Program-made: the position numbers and the translations under genes
Notes under the pieces: generated by a model
Seen by the model: only the letters and a program-made list of their open reading frames with translations
Database searches by the model: none
What the model was told of the DNA's origin: nothing
In this document: positions 1 to 6,058 of the stretch, in pieces
Layout: the number at the start of each line of letters is the position of its first letter
How positions within the stretch are numbered: the first letter of the stretch is position 1
From: Acidobacteriota bacterium
Lineage (GTDB): Bacteria; Acidobacteriota; Terriglobia; Acidiferrales; UBA7541
Direction: 5' to 3'
Length of the DNA: 12,992 bases
Assembly (NCBI GenBank): GCA_003224075.1
Contig: QHYF01000054.1
Span: 1-12,992, forward strand

Positions 1-536
1 TGCCATTCTTCACGCCCATTCTGGCAACAATCCGCGCCCGTTGGCTGCCTCGCTATCAAAGAGACAAAGACAAATACATTCTAAACGCGCTCTTAATGGC
101 CGGAGTGATAGCTGCCATCGTTCATTACTTTCCATCTCAACAGCACTTGCAAGAAAGCGTTGCGAAGCAATTTCCGGTGCGGGCCGTTGAATACCTGCGT
201 CAGCACCAGGTGCCGGGCCCTGTGTTCAACACTTACGGCTATGGTGGTTATATTATCTGGGCGCTTCCTGAGCAGAAAGTGTTCATCGACGGCCGCGGTG
301 ATCTCTACGAGCGTGGAGGCGTTCTCTCCGATTACTTGCAAGTTAATAATCTGAGACCGGCCGCGTTCGCTGTCCTCCGAGCCTACCGAATTCAATCCTG
401 TCTTCTGCAAACTGACTACAGCCAGGCGCTCACGACGGCCCTCAGCAATAACCCGGATTGGAAGAAAGTTTATTCAGACGATCTCAGCACGCTGTTTGTC
501 CGCACAACGGCGGTCCAGCCCCTGCAACTCAAATGA
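1..536 (+). CDS. C-terminal part of a polytopic membrane protein (GT-C-like, 5' truncated)
   Basis: The reading frame is open from base 3 and ends in TGA at 534-536, so only the last 177 residues are visible and the start lies outside the window. The visible part begins with a short cytoplasmic-looking basic stretch (IRARWLPRYQRDKDK) and one hydrophobic segment (ILNALLMAGVIAAIVHYF). A soluble domain follows, containing NTYGYGGYIIW and FIDGRGDLYERGG. From memory, this GGY-IW plus FIDGR pattern occurs at the C-terminus of large uncharacterised multi-pass membrane proteins in Acidobacteriota and similar phyla that resemble GT-C/PMT glycosyltransferases. The substrate is unknown. The gene is translationally coupled to the next one by an ATGA overlap, so the two probably form one small operon. 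Confidence that it is coding is high; the functional assignment is weak. Confidence 0.8.
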   Translation, partial: PFFTPILATIRARWLPRYQRDKDKYILNALLMAGVIAAIVHYFPSQQHLQESVAKQFPVRAVEYLRQHQVPGPVFNTYGYGGYIIWALPEQKVFIDGRGDLYERGGVLSDYLQVNNLRPAAFAVLRAYRIQSCLLQTDYSQALTTALSNNPDWKKVYSDDLSTLFVRTTAVQPLQLK

Positions 537-2266
537 TCTTTTTTTCGATGGGGAACCCGGCATATCGTCGTGCCCCGCCGTGGCTCGGCTTATGCTGCAT
601 TTTGGTCGTGTATGCGATCTGTGTTGCACGGCTTAAGCCTGCAAATTTTTTTGGTCTGAGCGAAGATGACTCAATTTATTTCAGCTCAGCGCAGGCGCTT
701 GCCGAAGGTCACGGATACATTTTGCCCAGCGTTCCGGGCACGCCGCCAGGGACAAAGTATCCAGTTCTCTATCCTTGGATTCTTTCTTGGATATGGCGTT
801 GGAATCACTCGTTTCCAGATAATTTAAGCAGCGCGCTGGCGCTTAACGTGGTTTTCGGCTTTGGGTTTCTTTCTGCTGCCTTCCTCTTTTTTCGAAAAAT
901 TGCCCGTTTCAAGGATGTGGAATCGCTGGTTTTAACGGCCTTGTGCGGGCTGGATCCTTTAACCCTCTTCTACTCCGCCAATTTAATGACCGAGATTCCA
1001 TTCGCAGCACTCGCGCTGGGAGCGGTCGTCTTGACTGGCGAGAGTCTGCGGAAGGATCACGGAACGGCGTGGGCGATGTTTTCGGGGGTACTCACGGGAC
1101 TCTCTACCCTCATCCGGGTGCTCGGGTTACCACTCGCGGTTGGCCTTTTCCTGGCAATCCTGCTTCGAGGCAGTTGGCGGAAATCGATAGGTTTTGCGGC
1201 TTGCGTTGCCCCGTTCCTTGGGTTTTTCGTTTGGCACTCAATCGCCGTTGCACCGGCTGCGGCGCCCATCACGGCTTCCTCTTGTTCGCCCGTTTGGAAC
1301 ATGACCTGGATGTATTACACCAGCTATCTGGATTTTTGGAGAGCGGATGTGATTCAGGACCATCTGATCTGGCACACGCTGAAAGACAACTTCGTCCGCC
1401 TGATACTCCAGCCCGGCAAGTATTTTTTCGACCCCCGTTTCGTCGGCCTCCGAACACTGCCGTTTGTTCTTCCCGGGATCTTGTCTGCCGGAGCGATACG
1501 GGGCTACTACAGGCAAGTCCGCGCTGAAGGGTGGGGACCCGTTCCCTATGCATTGACGTTCTACTGCATGGCGATCGTCCTGTGGGACTATCCAGAATTT
1601 GAACGGTTTTTGATGCCTTTTCTTCCGCTTATGGCCGCAGGGCTATGGATAGAAGGCAGATATTTGATGAAGCGCATCGGGCTAGCTCTTCGCGATGGGA
1701 GCGTGAATGCAGAAAGACCAGCCGCAATCTTTCTAAGCGCTGCGGTCGTAGTCATATTCTCTAGTATAAGCTGGTTTTTCTGGCGGGGCGCCATCTCAAT
1801 CCGGCGGGCAAGCGAGCTCCGCAGCGCGATGTTGCAGGAAAAGCGAGAGGCGTATTCATGGCTTCGCGATAACAGTTCGACGGACAGCAGGGTCATTGCA
1901 TACGACGATGCAAGTCTCTTCCTCTATTCGGGCCGCCAAGCGATGCAACCCGTCGTTTTCGCTCCTGCCGGAATAATGCGAGCAGAACTGCTGAACGCTG
2001 ACCTGCGTTGCATTGTTGAGGGAGCGCGAGTCCTACGAGCAAGCTACTGGTTAATTTCCGACGACGATTTTTATCGCGAGTGGGAGCCCGCTTCCTCACG
2101 CGGAAGAACAAGAGAAGGAGAAATTGAAAAGGTTCTTCCCGAGGTATTCCGGAGTGCAAACCATCACGTGCGGATCTACGCCCTGGGGTGCGCTCGACAG
2201 TTTGACGAACCTGCCTGTCGTCGGGTTTCTTCCACCCTCTTCCCTTCCGCTGACGGGAATCCGTAA
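533..2266 (+). CDS. GT39/ArnT-like membrane glycosyltransferase
   Basis: This is a 577-residue polytopic membrane protein with roughly eight to eleven hydrophobic segments and a soluble C-terminal domain (about residue 435 on). Near the N-terminus a periplasmic-type loop carries the acidic motif SEDDSIYFSSAQALAEGHGY, followed by GTPPGTKYPVLYPWILS. Later come NLMTEIPFAAL and WDYPEFERFLMPFLPLMAAG. These are typical of GT-C fold enzymes of the GT39/ArnT/PMT group, which transfer sugars from polyprenyl-phosphate donors on the outer face of the inner membrane. Acceptor and donor cannot be read from the sequence. I chose the ATG at 533 because it overlaps the upstream stop as ATGA. The frame is open further upstream to 458, but that would create a 79-bp overlap; ATG 548 is an alternative. 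No evident terminator follows. It may act in cell-surface glycosylation; a link to the pilus is unproven. Confidence 0.82.
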   Translation: MIFFSMGNPAYRRAPPWLGLCCILVVYAICVARLKPANFFGLSEDDSIYFSSAQALAEGHGYILPSVPGTPPGTKYPVLYPWILSWIWRWNHSFPDNLSSALALNVVFGFGFLSAAFLFFRKIARFKDVESLVLTALCGLDPLTLFYSANLMTEIPFAALALGAVVLTGESLRKDHGTAWAMFSGVLTGLSTLIRVLGLPLAVGLFLAILLRGSWRKSIGFAACVAPFLGFFVWHSIAVAPAAAPITASSCSPVWNMTWMYYTSYLDFWRADVIQDHLIWHTLKDNFVRLILQPGKYFFDPRFVGLRTLPFVLPGILSAGAIRGYYRQVRAEGWGPVPYALTFYCMAIVLWDYPEFERFLMPFLPLMAAGLWIEGRYLMKRIGLALRDGSVNAERPAAIFLSAAVVVIFSSISWFFWRGAISIRRASELRSAMLQEKREAYSWLRDNSSTDSRVIAYDDASLFLYSGRQAMQPVVFAPAGIMRAELLNADLRCIVEGARVLRASYWLISDDDFYREWEPASSRGRTREGEIEKVLPEVFRSANHHVRIYALGCARQFDEPACRRVSSTLFPSADGNP

Positions 2267-2431
2267 CCCTGGAGAACATAACTTCTACGTATCTCGTAAT
2301 CTGGTTGGATCTAGCGAATGGCGTAGTCCGTTCCTCGTCGCGATTGCCGTTTAACCGAGAGTGGAGCCGTACTGAGGCGCTGTACCGTGTCCTGAGCGGA
2401 CGCCGAAGGTAATGAGTATAGACCGCCACAG

Positions 2432-2469
2432 TGGAAGTCTGTTGCATACTAGATGGAAGACTTTGCCAT
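2432..2469 (+). promoter_or_regulatory. Candidate upstream activator sites (tandem TGGAAG repeat)
   Basis: Two imperfect direct repeats, TGGAAGTCTGTTGCAT (2432-2447) and TGGAAGACTTTGCCAT (2454-2469), match at 12 of 16 positions and are offset by 22 bp, about two helical turns. The core GGAAGAC recurs inverted as GTCTTCC at 2498-2504. They lie about 128-165 bp upstream of the predicted start site, the usual range for enhancer sites of sigma-54 activators. The repeats are seen directly; the activator role is inferred. Confidence 0.35.
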
Positions 2470-2570
2470 CATCCATCCTTTCATCGGTTGCCAGGTTGTC
2501 TTCCTACGTCCTATGTGGCTCTGGTTTAGCAACTTACGTGGGGCGGGCCTGACGCGAAACGCGGACTATA

Positions 2571-2586
2571 TGGCTCGACGCTTGCT
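2571..2586 (+). promoter_or_regulatory. Sigma-54 (RpoN) -24/-12 promoter for the tad operon
   Basis: TGGCTCGACGCTTGCT matches the RpoN consensus TGGCACG-N4-TTGCW at every specified position except one (A to T in the -24 element). The invariant GG (2572-2573) and GC (2584-2585) have the required 10-bp spacing. The predicted transcription start is near 2597, giving a leader of about 110 nt before the first pilin gene. RpoN promoters need an enhancer-binding activator, which fits the upstream repeats and suggests switch-like control of pilus production. No good sigma-70 promoter was found in this part. Confidence 0.65.
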
Positions 2587-2604
2587 CACTAGGTGGTCAG
2601 GTAT

Positions 2605-2671
2605 AGTCCCCAATCAGTATTCAGGTATTTAACGGATGTTCCCTAGACCAAGAATCTTGGCACGGGGGACT
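2605..2671 (+). promoter_or_regulatory. Inverted repeat bracketing the pilin mRNA leader
   Basis: AGTCCCC (2605-2611) and GGGGACT (2665-2671) are perfect 7-base complements. In RNA they could close a stem beginning about 8 nt after the predicted start site and ending 22 nt before the Shine-Dalgarno sequence. Inside it lies the palindrome CCAAGAATCTTGG at 2648-2660. The structure could stabilise the 5' end of the abundant pilin message or bind a regulator. It does not match a riboswitch class I know. Confidence 0.35.
2648..2660. promoter_or_regulatory. Perfect 13-bp palindrome (operator-like)
   Basis: CCAAGAATCTTGG has two perfect 6-base arms around a single A. As DNA it resembles a small operator. 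As RNA it could form only a short four-pair hairpin (CCAA/TTGG). It lies downstream of the predicted start site and about 50 bp before the first pilin ATG, so a bound repressor would act as a roadblock. No binding protein can be named. Confidence 0.3.
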
Positions 2672-2693
2672 GGTGTATGTAACTCAAATCTTC

Positions 2694-2702
2694 GGAAGGA
2701 GG
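2694..2702 (+). promoter_or_regulatory. Ribosome binding site of the first pilin gene
   Basis: GGAAGGAGG lies 6 nt before the ATG at 2709. It fixes the pilin start there rather than at the in-frame GTG at 2673, which would lengthen the prepilin leader by 12 residues and has no such site. Confidence 0.8.
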
Positions 2703-2708
2703 TTACCC

Positions 2709-2897
2709 ATGACGTTCCTACAATTCATTAGCAAGTTCCATCAGGAAGAGTCGGGCCAGGATTTGCTCGAATACGCGCTGGTTCTGCTTGCTGTTTTGGC
2801 CGCAGTGGTGACGGGCTCGCAAAGCATCGCGGCCGACATCAACACTGCACTCACGACGATCAACACCAAAATTCAGAGCGTAATCACAGCTGCATAA
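2709..2897 (+). CDS. flp: Flp-type major pilin (copy 1)
   Basis: A 62-residue type IVb (Flp) prepilin. The leader ends in HQEESG; cleavage after Gly16 would leave a 46-residue mature pilin starting QDLLEYALVLL, with the family's Glu at +5 and Tyr at +6, followed by the hydrophobic helix (about residues 19-37) through which pilins pack. The rest, SIAADINTALTTINTKIQSV, is a short amphipathic tail typical of Flp pilins. It is the probable structural subunit of the fibre. It is the first gene after the sigma-54 promoter and has the best ribosome binding site in the operon, as expected for the most abundant product. It is nearly identical to the next gene. Confidence 0.93.
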   Translation: MTFLQFISKFHQEESGQDLLEYALVLLAVLAAVVTGSQSIAADINTALTTINTKIQSVITAA

Positions 2898-2927
2898 AAC
2901 CTTGGGGCGCCGGGCAGGCGCTGGTTT
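2897..2927 (+). terminator. Hairpin after pilin copy 1 (processing or attenuation stem)
   Basis: Starting at the last base of the stop codon, AAACC (2897-2901) pairs with GGTTT (2923-2927), and GCGCC (2907-2911) pairs with GGCGC (2917-2921) around a 5-nt loop, with an unpaired TTGGG on the left arm. No long T run follows, so it is more likely an mRNA-stabilising or partial attenuation stem than a full terminator. It could help keep pilin mRNA in excess over the assembly genes. Confidence 0.4.
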
Positions 2928-2967
2928 CGTCCATGTACGTTGAAGTGGTACCCAAATTCAATCGATT

Positions 2968-2973
2968 AAGGAG
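2968..2973 (+). promoter_or_regulatory. Ribosome binding site of the second pilin gene
   Basis: AAGGAG lies 7 nt before the ATG at 2981. It supports that start over the in-frame ATG at 2933, which would add 16 residues to the prepilin leader. Confidence 0.75.
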
Positions 2974-2980
2974 ATTTCGC

Positions 2981-3169
2981 ATGACCTTCACACGGTTGCT
3001 TAGGAAGTTCCATCAGGAAGAGTCGGGTCAGGATCTACTCGAATACGCGCTGGTTCTGCTTGCTGTTTTGGCCGCAGTGGTGACGGGTTCGCAAAGCATC
3101 GCGACCGACATCAACACTGCGCTCACGTCGATCAACACCAAAATTCAGAGCGTAATCGGAAAAGCATAA
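2981..3169 (+). CDS. flp: Flp-type major pilin (copy 2)
   Basis: A second 62-residue Flp prepilin with the same HQEESG leader end, predicted cleavage between Gly16 and Gln17, Glu and Tyr at +5/+6, and the same hydrophobic helix. The mature forms differ from copy 1 at 4 of 46 positions: Ala to Thr and Thr to Ser in the tail, and Thr-Ala to Gly-Lys at the C-terminal end. The leader differs more (MTFTRLLRK against MTFLQFISK) and is more basic. The two pilins could co-assemble, or copy 2 could be a dosage duplicate. It lies 83 bp after copy 1 and 68 bp before the peptidase gene. Confidence 0.92.
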   Translation: MTFTRLLRKFHQEESGQDLLEYALVLLAVLAAVVTGSQSIATDINTALTSINTKIQSVIGKA

Positions 3170-3176
3170 AAGCTTT

Positions 3177-3199
3177 GGGGTGCCGCGTAGCACAGCCCC
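3177..3199 (+). terminator. Weak hairpin after pilin copy 2
   Basis: GGGGTGC (3177-3183) can pair with GCA plus CCCC (3190-3192, 3196-3199) around loop CGCGTA, with a CAG bulge. There is no T tract. It occupies the position equivalent to the hairpin after copy 1. A role in lowering read-through or in mRNA processing before the assembly genes is inferred only. Confidence 0.25.
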
Positions 3200-3237
3200 G
3201 TGACGCGCGGCGCCGCTTGTTCATTTGAAACGAGATT

Positions 3238-3771
3238 ATGAATTGGGCTCAATTCATCCCGCCAATGGCGGTGACGGTGGCAGTCTGCGCTGCCGTCAGT
3301 GATGTCAAGGAACGCCGGATCCCCAACCGGTTGACCTATCCCGCCATGATTGCCGGCCTAATCCTGCAGACCGCTCTCCATGGATGGAGAGGGCTGCTGC
3401 TGGGTATTGCTGGCGCCTTTCTTTTCGGCGGCGCGTTCTTGTTATTTCACCTTGTCCGGGCCATGGGCGCGGGGGACGTGAAATTGGCCGCAGCTCTCGG
3501 CTGCATCATCGGTCCCGGCGCATCGTGGCGTGTGATGTTCGCTACGGCCGTGGCGGGAGGCGCGCTGGCCATTGTCTTCATGGTTGCGTCTGGACGCATT
3601 GTTGAGACACTGCGGAACACGTTGTGGGTGGTGGCATTTCACGCCCAGCACGGACTGCAGACACACCCCACCGTTAATCTTGATAACCCCGGCGCAGTGC
3701 GCATGCCGTATGGGCTGGCATTCGCGGCAGGCACACTGTACTGGGCCGTTTCTACGCAGTTGTGGAGGTAA
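3238..3771 (+). CDS. tadV: Prepilin peptidase TadV/CpaA (A24 family)
   Basis: A 177-residue inner-membrane aspartic protease of the A24 family, without the extra N-terminal domain of PilD-type enzymes and of usual TadV length. Both catalytic aspartates are present: Asp22 in the SDVKERRIPN motif and Asp80 in GAGDVK, the GxGD signature. Several hydrophobic helices surround them (for example about residues 52-70 and 95-112). Its role is to remove the leaders of the Flp pilins and probably the TadE/F-like pseudopilins at the cytoplasmic face of the membrane. The ATG at 3238 has only a weak upstream site but gives the expected N-terminus. The gene's final codons contain the Shine-Dalgarno sequence of the next gene. 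Confidence 0.93.
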   Translation: MNWAQFIPPMAVTVAVCAAVSDVKERRIPNRLTYPAMIAGLILQTALHGWRGLLLGIAGAFLFGGAFLLFHLVRAMGAGDVKLAAALGCIIGPGASWRVMFATAVAGGALAIVFMVASGRIVETLRNTLWVVAFHAQHGLQTHPTVNLDNPGAVRMPYGLAFAAGTLYWAVSTQLWR

Positions 3772-3774
3772 TTC

Positions 3775-4611
3775 TTGGGTACTCGACGACTTGGTTTCGC
3801 TCTAGTAGCCGCCCTGGTGATTTCGCTGGGCATCACGTCCGTTTTCTATGCACGCATTACACGCACGCAGGCCAGTGCCCGCGCGAAGACCAAGCGCATC
3901 GTGGCGGCCGCGGTTGCTTTGCAGCCAGGCACTCCCATTAGCGCTGAAAACCTGACGGAGATTGACTGGCCCGTGAATGTGCCGCTGGAAGGGCTAATCG
4001 AGAAGAAGGAAGAGGTCACAGGTCATGTGCTGATGTACGCCGTAGCGGTGCAGCAACCGGTGCTGCGCCGTGACCTGGCCTCCAGCGCCAGTTTGGGTCT
4101 GTCGGCCAAAATTCCGGATGGCATGCGCGCGACCGCCGTGAAGACCAATGAAGTTACGAACATTGCCGGATTTATCTTTCCCGGCTCCCATGTGGATGTG
4201 CTGGTTACCTTAAAGCCCGAGAACATCGCAAGCACGGAGACGCGCACCGTGCTGCAGAACGTTCTGGTGTTGTCAACCGGAACGAAGATGGACCCCGATC
4301 CGAACGGCAAGCCTGAAAACGTAAACGTAGTCACGCTGCTGGTGACCCCCGAACAATCAGAAAAGCTGGCGCTGGCGCAGAACCAGGGCACCATCCATTT
4401 CGTGTTGCGCAATGGCGGAGACTCGGCGAGTCCGGACGTCCGGCCGGTTGATATTGCTGAATTGGCTGGAATAGCAAAGAAGCAGCTCGAGCCGGTGGTG
4501 AAACACGTGAAGCAGGTCGCCGCAGTAGTGAAGCTTCCTGAGGTCTACACGGTAGAGACGGTGGTCAACGGCAAGATAACAGTCACTAAATTTCCGGCAA
4601 AGCCGGAATAG
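3775..4611 (+). CDS. cpaB: Flp pilus assembly protein CpaB/RcpC
   Basis: A 278-residue protein with an N-terminal membrane anchor (about residues 6-26), then a SAF-like domain (about 40-105, VAAAVALQPGTPISAENL) and an RcpC/CpaB domain (about 110-215, with FIFPGSHVDVLVT and VVTLLVTPEQSEKLALAQNQG). The family lies in the periplasm and works with the secretin; its SAF-like domains have been suggested to contact peptidoglycan. The start is a TTG: GGAGG at 3764-3768, inside the end of tadV, lies 6 nt upstream, and no better start gives the membrane anchor. After residue 225 comes a Lys/Val-rich linker (KHVKQVAAVVKLPEVYTVETVV) that I do not recognise. Only 3 bp separate it from tadV. Confidence 0.9.
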   Translation: MGTRRLGFALVAALVISLGITSVFYARITRTQASARAKTKRIVAAAVALQPGTPISAENLTEIDWPVNVPLEGLIEKKEEVTGHVLMYAVAVQQPVLRRDLASSASLGLSAKIPDGMRATAVKTNEVTNIAGFIFPGSHVDVLVTLKPENIASTETRTVLQNVLVLSTGTKMDPDPNGKPENVNVVTLLVTPEQSEKLALAQNQGTIHFVLRNGGDSASPDVRPVDIAELAGIAKKQLEPVVKHVKQVAAVVKLPEVYTVETVVNGKITVTKFPAKPE

Positions 4612-4615
4612 GGCG

Positions 4616-4622
4616 AAGGAGG
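4616..4622 (+). promoter_or_regulatory. Ribosome binding site placing the secretin start at CTG
   Basis: AAGGAGG is a full Shine-Dalgarno match ending 5 nt before CTG 4628. There is no ATG, GTG or TTG at usable distance; the nearest conventional start, GTG 4661, lies 38 nt downstream of this site and has no site of its own. Confidence 0.6.
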
Positions 4623-4627
4623 CCATC

Positions 4628-6058
4628 CTGCAAGTCCATCCCGCAACACGTTCTCTGCTGGTGCTGTGCACGTTGACTGTCTTGGGCCTTTGCAAGCCGG
4701 CGAGGGCGCAGATCCCTGCCGCACCCGCCACGCAGCAGAAACTCCCTGCGGAGCCGCAGGCGCCGGCCGAGAACGCTGGCAACCAGGTTCTGCACATCCT
4801 CGTGGGCCATTCGGTGGTGATTCGCACCGATCCTCGCCTCCAGCGCGTGCTAGTCGGAAATCCTGCGGTCGTGACCACGGCCACGACGGCACCCAATGAA
4901 GTGGTGCTGACGGCAACAGCGACCGGCAGCAGCAGCGTTATTCTTTGGCAGGAGAACAGTCAATCGCGAATCATCGAAGTGTTCGCCGATGTGGATGTGT
5001 CGTTGCTTCGCGAAGCGATCACACGCGGGTTGCCCGGAGAGGCTGTTGAGGCAGAGTCTGAAGAGGGTAGGGTGGTGCTAACCGGGACGGCATCGTCCAC
5101 GGCGGTCGCCGACCAGATCGGAAAAATGGCTGCGCCTTTCTCGAAGGAGATTGTGAATTCCATCCAAGTCGCCCAGCCACGCCGACAGAAACAGATACTG
5201 CTGAAAGTGCGATTTGCGCAGGTGGACCGCACGAAGTTGTCCGCTTTCGGCATCAATCTGCTCAGCACCGGAGCCACGAACACCATTGGAACGGTGACCA
5301 CGCAGCAGTTCGGGACGCTTGGTCTCGGGGAGCAGGGCAAGCTGACGAGTGCTATTGGGGCGCCCACGAAGGGCTTTACTACCCAGGAGAGCATCTCAGA
5401 TCTGCTGAACATCTTCATCTTCCGGCCTGACCTCAATTTAGGCGCAACGATTCGTGACCTGCAGCAGAGAAATGTCCTGCAAATCCTGGCCGAGCCCGAT
5501 CTGCTGGCAGCCAATGGCGAGCCGGCGCGTTTCCTGGCTGGCGGAGAATTGCCCTACCCATTGCTGACAGGCGCAGCCGGCCAGGCCACGGTAACCGTCC
5601 AGTTCAAGCCCTTCGGCGTCAAACTGGAATTTACCGCGAACATCGAGAGCGACAACACGATCCGGTTGAAGGTCTTCCCGGAAGTGAGCTCGCTTGATTA
5701 CACCAACGCCGTAACCATCAGCGGATTTGTGTTGCCGGCAATTGCGACTCGGCATGCTGAGACCGTCGTGGAGTTGCGGGACGGCCAGAGTTTTGGCATC
5801 GCCGGACTGCTGGATCAGAGAACGACGGCGCAATTTTCCAAGGTGCCGGGTATCGGCGATCTTCCTATCTTGGGACAGCTATTTCGGTCCAGGTCCGTTA
5901 GCAAGACGAACTCCGAATTGGTCGTGATCGTCACGCCGACGATCGTGGACCCGGCGGCGGCGCCAACCGCTGCGCCCGAGGTGCCCAAGATGCCGATCGC
6001 ACCGCTGGAGCAAAAGCAATTTGACACAAAGATTCCACATGGGAACGGGAGCAAATGA
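4628..6058 (+). CDS. cpaC: Outer-membrane secretin CpaC/RcpA
   Basis: The pilus exit channel. A pilus-type secretin N-terminal domain (about residues 55-125, with ILVGHSVVIRTDPRLQRVLVGNPAVV) is followed by a BON-like segment (about 128-175) and the secretin domain (about 180-445). The end of the secretin domain carries the signature VPGIGDLPILGQLF from residue 406 and SELVVIVTPTIV. From the CTG at 4628 the protein has 476 residues and a good signal peptide: basic His4/Arg8, a hydrophobic core, and PARA before Gln28. Starting at GTG 4661 (465 residues) would remove the charged n-region, so I prefer CTG. No lipobox is seen, and no CpaD/RcpB or pilotin gene is in the window. The stop codon directly abuts the next start. 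Confidence 0.92.
   Translation: MQVHPATRSLLVLCTLTVLGLCKPARAQIPAAPATQQKLPAEPQAPAENAGNQVLHILVGHSVVIRTDPRLQRVLVGNPAVVTTATTAPNEVVLTATATGSSSVILWQENSQSRIIEVFADVDVSLLREAITRGLPGEAVEAESEEGRVVLTGTASSTAVADQIGKMAAPFSKEIVNSIQVAQPRRQKQILLKVRFAQVDRTKLSAFGINLLSTGATNTIGTVTTQQFGTLGLGEQGKLTSAIGAPTKGFTTQESISDLLNIFIFRPDLNLGATIRDLQQRNVLQILAEPDLLAANGEPARFLAGGELPYPLLTGAAGQATVTVQFKPFGVKLEFTANIESDNTIRLKVFPEVSSLDYTNAVTISGFVLPAIATRHAETVVELRDGQSFGIAGLLDQRTTAQFSKVPGIGDLPILGQLFRSRSVSKTNSELVVIVTPTIVDPAAAPTAAPEVPKMPIAPLEQKQFDTKIPHGNGSK

Larger units (their letters stand above)
2267..2708. other. Non-coding control region upstream of the pilin genes
   Basis: This stretch of about 440 bp separates the glycosyltransferase gene from the Tad operon and has no convincing gene on either strand; the ORFs crossing it lack ribosome binding sites and family features. 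No obvious intrinsic terminator for the upstream gene is visible. It does contain repeated elements at 2432-2469, a sigma-54-type promoter at 2571-2586, a likely structured mRNA leader (2597-2708) and a strong Shine-Dalgarno sequence. Bases 2267-2430 hold nothing I can interpret. Confidence 0.7.
2733..3157 (+). repeat. Tandem duplication of the pilin gene (272-bp period)
   Basis: Bases 2733-2885 and 3005-3157 align without gaps at an offset of 272 bp with only 7 differences in 153 positions, 5 of them synonymous. The same offset also aligns the start codons (2709/2981), the stop codons and the first bases after them (GCATAAAA-CTTGGGG type), so the copied unit includes the 3' flank. The first 24 coding bases and the leaders are much more diverged. 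Confidence 0.9.

Noticed and set aside
458..532. N-terminal extension of the glycosyltransferase starting at 458
   Set aside because: It would overlap the upstream gene by 79 bp in another frame and adds a non-hydrophobic stretch; the ATGA overlap start at 533 is simpler.
1..2266. The two glycosyltransferase-like genes as dedicated pilin-glycosylation enzymes
   Set aside because: They are separated from the pilins by a 440-bp control region with its own promoter, and nothing in their sequence indicates a pilin acceptor.
2124..2354. A 76-codon + strand ORF overlapping the end of the glycosyltransferase gene, as a small gene or sign of a frameshift
   Set aside because: The main frame reads to a natural hydrophilic end, the alternative frame shows no family features, and no ribosome binding site precedes it.
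1893..2447. A 184-codon minus-strand ORF
   Set aside because: It is antisense to the well-supported glycosyltransferase gene, its Arg/Thr-rich composition looks like a shadow frame, and it has no recognisable motif or start signal.
2510..2570. A cyclic-di-GMP (GEMM) riboswitch in the leader, suggested by GACGCGAAACGCGGAC
   Set aside because: The conserved GEMM core and tetraloop/receptor arrangement are absent, and the segment lies upstream of the predicted transcription start.
2658..2674. A second sigma-54-like element, TGGCACGGGGGACTGGT, close to the first pilin gene
   Set aside because: The -24 half is perfect, but the -12 half reads CTGGT with spacing one base too long; RpoN tolerates spacing changes poorly. 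The element at 2571-2586 fits much better.
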